Assembly: GCA_947683425.1 (NCBI GenBank)
Contig: CANTUQ010000031.1
Location: 7,451,001-7,515,000 of the forward strand
DNA length: 64,000 bases
Reading direction: 5' to 3'
Source of the DNA: Excoecaria cochinchinensis
Lineage: Eukaryota; Streptophyta; Magnoliopsida; Malpighiales; Euphorbiaceae
Part shown: one piece after another, positions 1-11,728 of the stretch
Layout: each line of letters starts with the position of its first letter
How positions within the stretch are numbered: position 1 is the stretch's first letter
The notes under the pieces: model-generated
What the model saw: only the letters and a program-made list of their open reading frames with translations
Told to the model about the DNA's origin: nothing
Databases searched by the model: none
Program-made: the position numbers and the translations under genes

Positions 1-402
1 CCAAGCTAAGCTAAGCCAAGCCAAGCCAAACCAAGCTAGGCCAAATGTCACCCTCTCAAGTTGCCATGTGTCAACATCCTATGATGCCACATGTCACTCT
101 CATATGCCGCCACTTGTCACTCTTCTATGATGACACTTGTCACTCTCCTATGACACCATGTGTCAACTCACTACAACTCCAAGTCTCTTAGTCCCACTTA
201 TGCACACATCTCGCGAGGGGGTTATGTCGCACTCGCGACAGAACGCTCACGCCCGCACCAACCAGCTGAAGTTCGAAAACCACTGGAGGGCTCTGTCGTG
301 CCCGCGACACTATTCGCGCTCGCGACAGAACTCTCGCACATAAAACTTACCTTTTTCGAACCAAACTCTGTAATTCTTCTAGGGCCACTTTGGGGTGTGA
401 CA
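1..402 (-). mobile_element. Element E, 3' LTR (truncated by window edge)
   Basis: On the minus strand this LTR begins TGTCACACCCC at 402. Bases 1-402 match 3689-4090 almost base for base (offset 3688), which is the other LTR of the same element. It contains (CCAAG)n runs at 1-45 and TCGCG-rich palindromic words around 210-335. The small ORFs here are not genes, because they recur in both LTR copies and have no recognisable domain. The far end of the LTR lies outside the window, so the TSD cannot be tested. Confidence 0.85.
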
Positions 403-416
403 AATCTCTCCCCCTT
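403..416 (-). other. Polypurine tract of element E
   Basis: The minus strand reads AAGGGGGAGAGATT directly before the LTR start TGTCACACC. This is the expected plus-strand DNA primer of a Ty3/gypsy element and it fixes the element's orientation as minus. Confidence 0.8.
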
Positions 417-977
417 AAGAAATTTCGTCCTCGAAATTTCCCCGCTAATCACTTACACAGGTAAATCCTTAAACGGATCTCTTAATCGCTATCACTTATA
501 CCATAGAACTATCAAATCGTACACACTTCACACTTTCCCTAACACACTGCACTCTAATCCATACACTTCTTCTAAGCACCAGTCACTCGATGTATATCCC
601 GTCAGCTTTTCTCAATGAAACGCATATAATGATGCTTTTTCACATACAAATGAGGGATGCGGATGAAATGGCTATGTAATGATTTATGTATGCGAGATGA
701 TGCGAAAATGCAATGTAAGCTACTGTAATGCACTTTTCCCATCCCCATATTTCACTATGCTTATGTTCACACGGTTCAAGGAGATAGCTGACAGGAATAT
801 AGAGTATCACCTCAAACTCTTACCAATTCACATCTGCCGCTGTCTCTTCTACGCTCTCACGCGAGTCGGACTCCATCTATACTTTACACAAACGACATCT
901 GCATTAGGCCACAACTTTAGACAAACTCTGACATTAACCTATACTCTACATCTTATAGACCAGAACCTCTAACCTAT

Positions 978-989
978 GCTCTGATACCA
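978..989 (-). other. Primer-binding site, initiator tRNA-Met, element E
   Basis: The minus strand carries TGGTATCAGAGC, the perfect complement of the 3' end of plant initiator tRNA-Met. It lies 5 bp inside the LTR end (TGTTACA at 995-1001). This is the usual primer of Tekay/Del chromoviruses. Confidence 0.9.
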
Positions 990-1382
990 CTAAATGTAAC
1001 ACCCCCATACCCCCGGTAAGGAATATCGGGGCGCTACGCGGACACTTACGTATACATGTACATGCATTAGCGGAAGCGATAGCATAAACACATCCATTTA
1101 AAAGTAATTAAATACTACACTAGGGCCCACTTGCATTTCATATTAACTACATATACATTTACATGTTCATATAAATCTGTTTCCATTTAGCTTTACATAT
1201 ACATTTACATGTACCTTTACTTGTGATTTTTCTACTTATATTACATAATGATGTTACTCAAAATGTAAAATTCTAACTCTTTCTTATACAAAAAGGTATA
1301 GCAAAAACTCCTAGTGGCCTTGACCCGCAGATGTCCGCTCACTGGTCCGAACCTGTAACCTACACGAAAATAAACATCCGTG

Positions 1383-1400
1383 CTAAGCGATAACGCTTAG
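1383..1400 (-). other. Conserved LTR stem-loop CTAAGCG-loop-CGCTTAG (E)
   Basis: A perfect 7-bp stem (CTAAGCG/CGCTTAG) with a 4-base loop lies about 390 bp inside the LTR end. The same structure recurs at 40438-40455, 45498-45515 (element D) and 59382-59399 (solo LTR F), each followed by a CGTG(C/T)AGGT-like stretch. Confidence 0.7.
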
Positions 1401-2180
1401 TGGGGATGAAAATACTACAAAGGACTTCTTTACGAAGTCACAGATAAATCACACAATCATATATCTCATGCATATAACTCTTATACATCTATAGGTTGCA
1501 TGCTTAAATATCAAATACTCTGAACTCACATATAAGTAACATCTACTCTTTCACTAATTCATGTACACTACATCTTGTACATTTCGTTTATTCAAATATA
1601 CATTATCATGTAAGCACATTCATGTCAATACACTCATGTAATCATGTACTTGTATACAGAACTGTAATGTACTTAAACATTACTTTCATGTACTATAGCT
1701 TTATTCGAAGCAACACTATAATCATCTCAAGTTCACTGCACAACATTTAACAAAACAAGCCTGAGTTCCTCTCATGGTGGATACGGGACGCTCTATAAAA
1801 AAACATTTTCGGTAGACCGAAGTCACAAAACATTTTCATATATCTCTATTAATGACCATTCTCAGAGGTCGACCCGCTTCGCCCAAACGGGGCGGAACAT
1901 TGGCAGATGCACTCGGTAATCCCTTTATAAGCATGCTTATCTATCCACTATAACGGTAATCAGGCTCAATACCAACTCACACACAATACACAGACATCAA
2001 CTCATCAACTAAAATTCAAGTGCATTTATCAAATTCAGAGACATTTAATTCATATACAATCTTGTTCAACAACTAAAAGCATGTAACACTTAAATTCATT
2101 ACATAAACATATAAATCATGCAAAGCAAGACAGAAGAAAACACTCTCTTCAAAACAAATAAAACAGGATGCGAAGAGATT

Positions 2181-2581
2181 CACTGTCGCGATCGCGACAG
2201 AAGCCAAGTTCATTGTCGCGATCGTGACAAGAGGTCGCGCTCGCGACAAAAGATAGATTACAAAAAGGCTCTATACTCTATACCAAATGCATTATGTAAC
2301 AATTCCTAAGTTCATACATATTTATCATGTCATTTACTATGCTTCCTACAACTATACATTGTTACTTTATTAGTTAAATTACCATCTTTAATCATACTCA
2401 TATGTATTTTTCCATTAACAACTAATTTGTAATCCTTTAGGAGCCCTAATCATGTATAAAACGTTAAGGGGAAGGGCAAGGGGTTTGCCCATGCCAACCA
2501 TGGCCTCAAAATGAAGAAAAAAGAGCTTAATATAAGTTGTTCTGTCGCAAGGTCGCGACATGTGTCGCGCTCGCGACAGAG
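2181..2581. repeat. Palindromic TCGCG words in LTR E
   Basis: There are two clusters of TGTCGCGATCGCGACA-like palindromes, at 2181-2245 and 2543-2581, in otherwise AT-rich sequence. Some copies carry single substitutions, such as GTCGCGATCGTGAC. The same word occurs in elements F and C. Function is not known. Confidence 0.75.
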
Positions 2582-3663
2582 GCTCCGCTTTGGTGCCTCA
2601 CAAGACTGCTTTTTACCCTAAATTTGTATCGTCTAAATGAACCTCTAAACGTCTTTTTTTTAGAAAAACGTTCTTCTTAATAATTGTTCTCTAGGATGTT
2701 AACTTTCAAATTGGACAAGTTTCAGGTCGTTTGGACATCTATAACAAAAGATATGATCTAAACAACATATACTGTTCTAGTGAACCCGCCAGAACAGGGT
2801 CACCTACGTTTTAATTACTTTTTGGGATACTTAGGGCCAGAATTAGATTAAGCACCCTCTTAGACATTTTTAGACACGGATCTTGTCTTTCATATGAAAT
2901 TGGAATCAACCCAATTGGGATCCTATAACTCTACTTATAATAAATACTATACACTGGGGCTATTGATAAATAAGCAGAATTTTGCAACATCAAACTCTAT
3001 TATCAACACAAACACTCAAATGATCAAGTTACATACTTTAAACATATATACACTGGTCATAAGCACTGTAAGCAATCAAAATGAACAATAAACCAATATA
3101 CACTAAAAGAGCAATTGAGCTAGTTAAAGCTCATCATATACATCTACATCCAGTCATGGTTCTTTTTAAACACATATCATTCAATCACATGCCAGGAAAA
3201 CAAAATCGCACTCGATCCCTACCTCTAGGAACTCGATCACAGTTCTCTACTCGTTCCGATCTTCTCTTTTCCTTTATCAACTCTCTTGCCTCCAACTTGC
3301 ACCAAAACCACACACAAAACACTTGGGGTTACTCTTCTTTTTAAATCAAAATAGAAACCAAGTAGTAGAAGAAGACTAAATAATAATACTACTTACCTCT
3401 TCTCAAAAATCTACTCTCTTCATCCCAACCTAAATGATTCTCTTTAGGAGCAAATGGAAAAGAGAAGAAAAGAAAGGAAAGTGGAGCACGGCCAAACCAA
3501 AGAAAAGGAAGAAGAAGGAAAGCCAAAAGCAAAAGGGCCAAAAGCTAGGAAATGAATAAAATGAATGAATGTTGGCCGGTCAAACCCAAAGAAATCAAAT
3601 CCTCTCACATAAGTGCCACCAAACCAAATAAATGCCAACCACTTCAATTAATCCATCCCTATC

Positions 3664-3733
3664 TTAAGCCAAGCCAAGCCAAGCCAAGCCAAGCTAAGCT
3701 AAGCCAAGCCAAGCCAAACCAAGCCAAGCCAAA
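3664..3733. repeat. (CCAAG)n pentanucleotide microsatellite
   Basis: About fourteen imperfect CCAAG/CTAAG units are visible. The homologous tract in the other LTR of E is at 1-45. It is simple sequence with no coding meaning. Confidence 0.85.
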
Positions 3734-4090
3734 TGTCACCCTCTCAAGTTGCCATGTGTCAACACCCTATGATGCCACTTGTCACTCTCATATGCCGCCA
3801 CTTATCACTCTTCTACGATGACACTTGTCACTCTCCTATGACACCATGTGTCAACTCACTATAACTCCAAGTCTCTTAGTCCCACTTATGCACACATCTC
3901 GCGAGGGGGTTATGTCGCACTCGCGACAGAACGCTCACGCCCGCACCAACCAGCTGAAGTTCGAAAACTGCTGGAGGGCGCTGTCGTGCCCGCGACACTA
4001 TTCGCGCTCGCTATAGAACTCTCGCACATAAAACTTACCTTTTTCGAACCAAACTCTGTAATTCTTCTAGGGCCACTTTGGGGTGTGACA

Positions 4091-4589
4091 AAGAAAAATG
4101 CCTTTTCCTGGACCTGGAATGACATGCTAAGCTTGCTTCAATTTGCCAACCTAACAGTGATCAAAGTTTCAAAAGTCATTCCCTTGCCTCCTCAACATCT
4201 GGGATGCATACAAGGTAGCCAGACGAAGCCAAGCTCCAATAAATAAGGGGTTTGCCTTAGAAGCTGAATTATCAAATTTGAGACGGACGAACCTTTGGGC
4301 CTTCACAGAAAGAAAAAAAAAACAAAAAAATAAATGAAAGAAAAAAAGGAAAAAAGGAAGGAAAGAAAGAAAAAGAAAAAGAGAAATGAAAAACCCACAG
4401 AAAAAAAAGAAAAAAGAAAGAAAAAGAAAAGGAAAAGAAAGAAAAAGAGAAATGAAAAACCCGCAGTTTTGACCTAAGCCATCTGAGGCCAACCTACAAC
4501 CCCATCTCAACCATTGAGAGCTACCTCAGAAATGGAGTAGCCAAAATCAACAAAAAATAAGCTATGAGCTTTTACAGTCAAGATCCACA
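4091..4589. mobile_element. Left part of degenerate remnant G
   Basis: This unrecognised sequence lies between LTR E and solo LTR F. A purine-rich tract (about 4305-4455) contains two copies of GAGAAATGAAAAACCC. The left border of F and its TSD show that this stretch was once continuous with 59763 onward, which resembles the region downstream of pol in Tat-like element A. No coding region is supported; the F/K-rich ORFs here reflect the purine tract. Confidence 0.45.
4305..4455. repeat. Purine-rich low-complexity tract
   Basis: The tract is almost pure A/G on the plus strand (GAAA/AAAGA runs) with a duplicated GAGAAATGAAAAACCC(A/G)CAG segment. It is probably replication slippage. Confidence 0.8.
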
Positions 4590-5587
4590 CGGAGTGTAAT
4601 GACCTGAAATGTACTTTAGAAGGATTATAGTGTTAATTGCTTAATAGGGTACAAGAGTAATTAGATCAAGTGTGAATTTATGAGTAAGTGAGGACATAAT
4701 TGAAAGAGAAATTAAAGCATTTGAAGAAGGAATTAAGTTGAGGGATTAAGAGGGAGTTGGCCAAGGATTAAATGGATAATTGCTATAGACTAGACATGTG
4801 GCTTAAGGAGGACTTGCCACCTTGCATTTTACATGCAATATGAGTGAGACTAGTGGAAGAGTTAGTGGGAATTTACTGCACGTTGGCCAGCCACTTCCTT
4901 CTTTCTCCTTCTTTCTAATTGTTCTTCATTGCTCTTCATTTTCTTAGCATTCTATTTCTGCATCTTTGTTGATCTTATGAGCTGGGTTGTTTCGAAGAGG
5001 TATAATAAGATAAATTGAGAAGGTAAGTTGATGGAAGTTATCTTTTTCTACCCCTTTTCTATTTTGATTTCAAGTTTGATATGATAAATGGATTAAGTGA
5101 GTGTTGTTGGTTAATTGTGCAAGAAGCTGTGGAAAAGAGGAAGGATAAAGGCCAGGAAAAAGTGTGAGCTTGAAGAGGAGAGTTGATCAAGCTACTTTTT
5201 GATAGGTTAGGGATAATGTGCTATATTTGGTTAAAGTGCATGTGTTGTTGGCTTGAGATTTATGTGTTTTTGGGTGATAATTGATAGATTTTATAAGTTG
5301 ATATGTGTAATTGAGATGTGTGTTGAAATTATTGATTGAATTGCCATGAGTTTATGATCAAACTATGAACCCTAGTTTTAGGGGAAAACTCTGTTTATAT
5401 TTCACCAGACCTCTGTGTGATATTTTTGTCATAAATGGAGTTTGAAAACTCCAAATTAAGTGAATGTTGAGCCATTAGAACAATTATTTCCATACCTATA
5501 AAAGTTCTAGAAATGACTATGACCTAATTCTTGCTTTAAGACCCTTAAACATGGAAAAACCATAAGTGTCTCTAATCGGGCGGGTTC

Positions 5588-6459
5588 TGTCACACCCCAA
5601 ATCAGGCCTAGTCAGAATTGGCAAGCTAAGTCGGGATTTCAAGTGTAATTTGGTAATTTGTACATGAGGGAATTGGACAATAAGGACTTAATTGCAAAGT
5701 AATTAATTAAATAAGTTAAGTGGGGAAAATTTTGGTGTGCATGTGGCGCAGGGTGTAGGGTATTTGTGGTGGTTTAATCTAGTGAAGTGTGTGTATTGTA
5801 CCCAAGGATGTAAAGTGTTTTTGAGCAATTATTTGGTGTGTGTTGTGTTTTGGTACCAAATATTTCAAAGCATTGATTTAAGGGATCATTTAGTGTGTGA
5901 GTGGTGTATGATACATTGGAGCATGAAAGTCAAAAGTGGTTTGTTTGTCCAATGGGAGCTTGCCATGTGGAGAGTTAGGTGGGAGCATTTAGTGTGATTT
6001 GGGTTTAAGAGAGAGGAAAAGCAGATTTTCTTCTTCTTGTTCCCGTTACCCTCTCTTCCTCCTTCATCTTCTTCATTTACTCTTACTCTCACTTGCTTTG
6101 TCTTAGAGTAAACCTTGAGATTGAAGTTGGTTTTGTTGAGTTAAGAGCTAGGTTTTGAGAGGTAAGCGCTTGGGTGTTTTGGGTTCTTCTTCTCCAACTT
6201 CTTCTTTCTATTTTCTGGTTTGAAAGGATTATTGCATGGTTTGATCTAAGTGTGTGTTTATGGCTGGTTTTTGTGCAAGTTCCGGTTATGAGATTGGACA
6301 AAGGAAAAGAAGGATTAAAGCTTGAAGAGGATAGTGGGTTGTGCTTCATAGAGGTTTGGAAAACTCTGTATTATATATATGAATTTTGGTACATTCATGT
6401 GTGATATGAGTTTCTTGAATGTGTTGTTGATGATATATGATGATGGTAGTGAGTGTTGG
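5588..6459 (+). mobile_element. Element D, 5' LTR, left piece
   Basis: The piece starts TGTCACACCCC and aligns with 42146-43018. It stops at GTTGG (6455-6459), the target duplicated by insertion of element B. The LTR resumes at 38022. The small ORFs at 5737-6404 recur in the 3' LTR with differences and are not genes. Confidence 0.9.
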
Positions 6460-8518
6460 TGTGACGCGTGCCGGATCCCCGCCGCCGCCCATGGGACCGC
6501 TCGCACGTGGGCGATCGGGGCATTTGTGGGTCCATTGATAGCTTGCAATAAATCGCAAGTGCCTCTATGTTGGGCAACAAGGAGGTTTCATGGAGTCGCC
6601 ACCCAATAGAACATTGGGAAAGTTACTCTCACCTCGGAGAGCCTAAGACTGCGCTTAGTATCCATTTTGGGCCAGCCGGAGGGGTCTTGGAAGGTAAACC
6701 TCTCGCCCTAAGGAGCCTAGAATTAGCGCTAAAGTCTCGTGGCACAAAAAGGTGTCTTGGAGGGTAGACCTCTAGCCTCTTTGAGCCCAAAGACCAGAGC
6801 TGGGTCCGGGATTTCTCATCTATTTCTACCTCGATTATTTTATGATCAAATTTTAATTGTCATTAATTCGCTCTCTCTCCACACGATGCAATTTATTAAA
6901 GGCACATTTATTCATGTTTGGAAAGCCATAAATGAGCAAGTAAATATCAAAAGACGATAAATTACAATAATACAAGGAGCAGAATACAACTCCCTTTATA
7001 AATGTGCGATACATACATGAATCGGGGCATTGTTTATTTTTGAGGACTTTGGTCCTCGCATGCACCATTATCAAAAGTGGATATTTTTATTTGTGATGAT
7101 CTTTATTAGATAAAAATAGGGTATTGGACCCTTGCTTTTATGTAAAGCTCATTTTATTTAATATAAAACATTGAGTCATTTTTATACATTAACGGGACAT
7201 GAAAGAAGTACATCCATATACATAAAATAATCAATGAATAACAAATGAAGAAAATATTCAAAAGGATTAGGAAACTAAACCGGACGAAATCCTCCAAATA
7301 TGGTAGGTAGCCGCTCCAACTCGGGATAGTCCAAGAGAATCAATATACACTCATAGAAAGTTAAAAGATGTCAATATACATACAATCAATATATGGGAAT
7401 CCAAAGGGACTTGAAAAATATAGAAAATCATTTAAAAGGGAAGAGACAGAGCCCACCGACGACCTCTTTTAGGTGACCGACGGGCGTCAGTCAAGATAAC
7501 CGACACGTCCGTCTGTCACTCAAAAAGTGGGCGTCTGTAGATGAGGTGACTGACGGGCGTCGGTGATAGAGATGACCCGTCGGTCACCACTGTCTCCGAA
7601 AAAAACAGAAAGAGAAAAATTCCTTTTAAGGCCAAAAGGAGATTTTACAATAAAATCAAGTAATGAGAGTCAAAATAAAGAAAAATAATGACAAAATTGG
7701 AAGAATTAACAAATAAAGAATAAATATGAAATGATATGGAGAAGGAATCCGGAATATTTACCCTCAGATAATCGCTTTGGGTGAAATTCTTGTGTTGATT
7801 AGAGCCCCGCGTGTTCCACGAAAAGCAAGATGAAGGATTGAAAAGAGGAAATCAGGTTACTTCCTTCTCAAACCTTCAAAGTATTGTTTTTGGAATCAAA
7901 ATCTAAAGGAAAACTAATTAGTTTTTAGTCCCTTTTGATGGATTTGATCCTCTTTTGAACAAGATTTCTTTATGAAATGTGTTTGCTGGAAGAGAGAGAA
8001 AATATGCTTGAATTTGGGCAGAGTTTCCCCTCTTCAAAAATTTTGGAAACCTCCTTTTTCTATTGAAAATCCGGAGCTTTTATAAGCCAGACACGACCGA
8101 CGGGCATCGGTGTATAGAGGCGGGCATCAGAAGAATCCTTCTGACACAAGAATTCGTCCGACGGCCCTGCCACATCCATCGACGGGCGTCGAAAAGGTTG
8201 CATGCTCCGGGAAACCAGGTGGCGTTCTAACAGGGGCGGTGACTTTCCGACGGGCGTCGGAAAATACCACAGGCCGTCGGTGACCCCAAGCGACGGGCCG
8301 ACTTCATAGACGGGCTGGCCGTCTGTGGAGGAAAAAAAGCTTTTTGACTCGAAAAAACCTCTGTTTTCTCCCCCTCTACCTACGAAAGGTAAAAAGACTC
8401 ATTTCTCGTGGAACGCGGGACTAAAACCCCCAAATCCAAACCATTTATACAGGCTAGGATACTGATTTCATCACAGGGTAACCTCTGATCCGGACCGCTC
8501 CGGGACACGGTGCTTACA
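6460..8518 (-). mobile_element. Element B, 3' LTR
   Basis: On the minus strand it starts TGTAAGCACCGTGTCCCGG at 8518 and ends CGCGTCACA at 6460. It matches 35959-38016 with scattered substitutions (around 2% by eye). It carries two clusters of CCGACGGGCGTCGG-type words (7450-7590 and 8090-8320). A TATA box (TATAAAA, minus strand, 8084-8078) lies immediately beside the second cluster. Small ORFs here are not genes. Confidence 0.92.
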
Positions 8519-8796
8519 GTTGCCCCCAGTTTTGGGGAGACTAGTGCACGAGTGCCTAGAGAAGCCAAAACTCAGATAAAGGACAGAAAGAAAGAAGGTG
8601 TACCTGCGACGGTTCTTACCTTCCGCGCCTTTTGCCAGGTAGACCTCATCTCGGTCTGTTCGGCGATGCGAAGATACCCCTACCAATCTCGTCTCGACTT
8701 GTTGGTGTTGGTGAGACGTAGCATTCTCTAACTACGGACTTGATCTGGTGAAGAGCAGTGTTTCTTTAACTGCAGCTTCGATCTGAAGTTCCCTTG
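8519..8796 (-). mobile_element. Element B, 3' end of internal region with polypurine tract
   Basis: The minus strand reads CCCCAAAACTGGGGGCAAC (8537-8519), a polypurine tract, directly before the LTR. The rest aligns with 23840-24040 of element A. The segment is cut at CCTTG (8792-8796), the target of element A, and continues at 26060. Confidence 0.85.
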
Positions 8797-8984
8797 TGTA
8801 AGCACCGTGTCCCGGAGCGGTCCGGATCAGAGGTTACCCTATGATGAAATCGGTGTCCAAGCCTGTATGGTAGGTTGGACTTAGAGGTTTTAGCCCCGCG
8901 TTCCATGAGAAGTGAGGTTTTTATCGTTCCTGGGCCGAAGGAGAGAAGAACAGAGGTTTTTTCGAGTCAAAAGGCTTTTTGCCC

Positions 8985-9235
8985 TCGACAGACGGCCAGC
9001 CCGTCTGTGAAGTCAGCCCGTCGCTCCGAGTCACCGACGGCTCAGGATATTTTTCGACGCCCGTCGGAAAGTTACCGCCCCTGTCAGATTGCCGCCTGGT
9101 TTCCCGGAGCACGCAACCCTTCCGACTCCCGTCGGTGAATGTGGCAGGGCCGTCAGACTAATCCTTGTGTCAGAAGGATTGTTCCGACGCCTGCCTCTAT
9201 ACACCGACGCCCGTCGGTCGTGTCTGGCTATAAAA
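8985..9235 (+). promoter_or_regulatory. LTR promoter of A: CGTCGG palindrome cluster plus TATA box
   Basis: Repeated ACCGACGCCCGTCGGT-like palindromes and half-sites end 13 bp upstream of TATAAAA (9229-9235). The core ACCGAC matches the known DRE/CRT core (RCCGAC) bound by plant DREB/CBF factors. The match is seen in the sequence; binding is inferred. Equivalent clusters with TATA boxes occur in the other three LTRs of this family. Confidence 0.6.
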
Positions 9236-9738
9236 GCTCCGGATTTTCATTTGAAAAGGGTTGGAAAAATTTTTCAGAAGAGGAAACTCTGCCCAATTTC
9301 AAGCACATTTTCTCTCTCTTCCAAAAACACTTTTTCTAAAAGAACTCTATCGAATCAAGGATCAAATCAATCAAAGGAACTAAAAGCTAATTAGTTTTCT
9401 TTAGATTTTGACTCCAAAATCGATTTTCTGAAGGATTGGAGGTAAAATATCTCATTTTCTCTCTTTAATCTTTCATCTTTGCTTCTCGTGGAACGCGCGG
9501 AGCTCTAACCGACACCAGAATCTCACCTGAAGTGATTATCTGAGGGTAAATATTCCGGATTCTTTCTCCATTTTCATCTCATATTTAATTTTTTATTTAT
9601 TTATTTATTCATTCTGTGAAATTTTTGAATATCTGTCATTACTTTCTTTCATTTTGACTCTCTCATCTCCTTTTGGGATAAAACTTGCTTTTTGACCTTG
9701 AAAGGCTTCTTTTTTCCTTTCTGTTTTTTGGAGACAGA

Positions 9739-9870
9739 GGTGACCGACGGGTCATCTTCATGACCGACGCCCGTCGGTCACCCACCTACAGACGCCCATT
9801 CTTGAGTGACAAACGGGCATATCGGATAACCGAACCGACGCCCGTCGGTCAACCAGGAAAGGCCGTCGGT
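9739..9870 (+). repeat. Second CGTCGG palindrome cluster in LTR A
   Basis: It includes GACCGACGCCCGTCGGTCA at about 9762-9780 and CCGACGCCCGTCGGTCAACC at about 9836-9855, with further half-sites between. It lies about 500 bp downstream of the TATA box and so within the predicted transcript. Confidence 0.75.
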
Positions 9871-10811
9871 GGGTTATGTCTCCATTTTTTAATCATTTTT
9901 CATCTCTATCCAGTCTCTTTGATTTCTTATATGTTAATTTTATGTATATTAACCTCTCTTAACTTTCTGTGAGTGTATATCGGTCCTCCTGGATTATCCC
10001 GAGCTTGAGCGGCTATCTACCATGTTCGGAGGATCTCGTCCGGTTTAGTTTCCTAATCCTCTTGTTTCATTTCTTTTATTGATTATCTTATGTATATGGA
10101 TGCACTCCTTTCATATCCCGTTGATGTATAAAAATGACTCAAGGGTTTTATATTTAATAAAATGAGGTTTACACAAAACTGGACCAATGTCCTATTTCAT
10201 CCAATAAAACCATCACAATGAAAACATTCAATTTTAATAACGACGCATGCGAGGACCAAAGTCCTCAGAATAAGCAATGTCCCGATTTATGTATGATCCG
10301 CACATTTATAAAAGGGACTTGTATTCCGCTCCTTGTATTATTGTAATTTATCGCTTTTATTATCTATTTGATCATTTATTGCTTTCAAAATCTGAATAAA
10401 AGCGCTTTTCAATTAAACTGCATAGTGTGGAGAGAGAGCGAATTAATGACATTAAAATTTGATCATAAGCTAATCGAGGTAGAAATAGATGAGAAATCCC
10501 GGACCCAGCTCTGGTCTTTGGGCTCAAGAGGTTAGAGGTCATCCTCCAAAATACTTCTTGGGTCACGAGGCTTTAGCGCTAATCCTAGGCCTCATGGCCC
10601 AATATGGATAAAATGCGCAAGTCTTAGGCTCTCCGAGGCGAGAGAAACTTTCCCAATGTTCTATTGGGTGGCGACTCCATGATTCCTCCTTGTTGCCCAA
10701 CATAGACGCACTTGCGATTTATTGCAAGCTGTCAACGGACCCGCAAATGCCCCGATCGCCCACGTGCGGGCGGTCGAACGGGCGGCGCTCGGGATCCGGC
10801 GCGCGTCACAG

Positions 10812-10829
10812 TGGCGACTCCACTGGGGA
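10812..10829 (+). other. Primer-binding site, tRNA-Arg, element A
   Basis: TGGCGACTCCACTGGGGA starts 1 bp after the LTR. It complements the 3' end of plant tRNA-Arg(ACG) with one mismatch, as recalled from the known tRNA. A tRNA-Arg primer is a feature of Ogre/Tat elements. Confidence 0.85.
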
Positions 10830-11728
10830 CGTTTATGGTTCGAGATTTCGATTTGAAAATACCTCTTTTAACATTTATGATTAAAATTTAATTCACAAAT
10901 TCGCTTTCTCTCAAATTTGCATTTGCATATCATTAGAGCCTTAGAATACGCTAGTTTGGTCCCTCTTCTTAGCCCCGATGAGTTCCTGAAGCACCTCCTC
11001 ATTTTCACTCAATTTGGGGAAGTGTTAAGGATAATCACCAGCCCAAGCCACGTACCTCAATGGTATATCAAAATGGTGACCCGATCGGTCGCTACGCTCG
11101 TGATGAGCTAGACCCGTTGGCAGGGATCATGCTTGGGTAGCCTCAAAGAAATATCTCCCTTGTCCAAAGCTCATGTAATGGCTGTAGTCACTTTCCACAG
11201 GTGAAATGAACCATAATCTCATGCTTGCTGTATGGATCCTCACGTATTGGATGAGTCCAAATATCTCGCTTGGTAACCTAGCCAAAGGCTATCATGCCCC
11301 GGTAAGGGCCATGTCGAAATTTATGGAACGTCCGAATACGTGGCGATCATTATCCATCCGCTTGTACATTAGCATAGGAGTGTTATGCTGCCGGTTTTCT
11401 GCCGCGCACCATACGCGTCCATTGGGTCCCTCGTTGACCCTTGGGCTAATCCCACCTAGGAAAGAGACTGCACGACCACGTGTGTGGGAGAAATAAGGGC
11501 GGAAGGACCTACTTGCTTGCTTGTGCTCTGTAAATGTTGCATATCACGATCATGCATTATACCTACATTTCATGCATCATTCTAACTTTTGTCCCTGCAG
11601 CCATCATAGATCTGCCCAGGTGGACTAGATCATCAACCGGGCGACTGATCCGAGTTCTTACTCCTGAGCTGTCAGATAGAGAGGGCCTACCGGGGATTTT
11701 ATCAGAAATCAGTGGTACAGTATTTCAG
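10830..11728 (+). other. Untranslated leader of element A
   Basis: About 900 bp lie between the primer site and gag. No conserved domain is visible and the short ORFs do not match the equivalent B leader (35080-35938) at the protein level. It aligns with that leader at the DNA level. Packaging signals are expected here but I cannot point to one. Confidence 0.6.

Larger units (their letters stand above)
403..994 (-). mobile_element. Element E, shortened internal region (Tekay/Del-type, non-autonomous)
   Basis: Only 592 bp separate the two LTRs, so this element cannot encode gag-pol. Read on the minus strand, an initiator-Met primer site is followed after about 130 bp by a gag-like ATG (MESDS... 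start). The region ends with the conserved 3' tail of Tekay/Del pol (TTTCGAGGACGAAATTTC) and a polypurine tract next to the LTR. Blocks of this sequence align by eye with the internal region of element D (40918-42145), which is shortened in the same way. I read it as a member of a non-autonomous (LARD-like) family rather than a one-off deletion. Confidence 0.75.
995..4090 (-). mobile_element. Element E, 5' LTR (3.1 kb)
   Basis: The ends are TGTCACACCCC (minus strand, at 4090) and GGGTGTTACA (at 995), giving TG...CA termini. It carries a conserved stem-loop (1383-1400), palindromic TCGCG words (2181-2245, 2543-2581, 3896-3930, 3980-4015) and a (CCAAG)n tract near 3664-3733. Stretches of it, for example minus-strand CTGGCGGGTTC near 2800 and AAAGCAGTC near 2610, align with the LTRs of F and D, so the three are related subfamilies. 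No coding content was found. Confidence 0.85.
8797..10810 (+). mobile_element. Element A, 5' LTR
   Basis: It starts TGTAAGCACCGTGTCCCGG and ends GCGCGCGTCACA. A cluster of CCGACGCCCGTCGG-type words (8985-9215) lies directly upstream of the TATA box at 9229-9235 (GGCTATAAAAGC). A second cluster (9739-9870) lies downstream, in the predicted transcribed leader. The predicted transcription start is about 30 bp after the TATA box. Short ORFs are artefacts of the LTR. Confidence 0.93.

Noticed and set aside
160..618. 152-codon ORF (and its relative at 3848-4246)
   Set aside because: It runs through the LTR end and polypurine tract of E and recurs in both LTRs; no domain. Not a gene.
4169..4510. 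113-codon F/L-rich ORF on the minus strand
   Set aside because: It is the translation of a purine-rich low-complexity tract.
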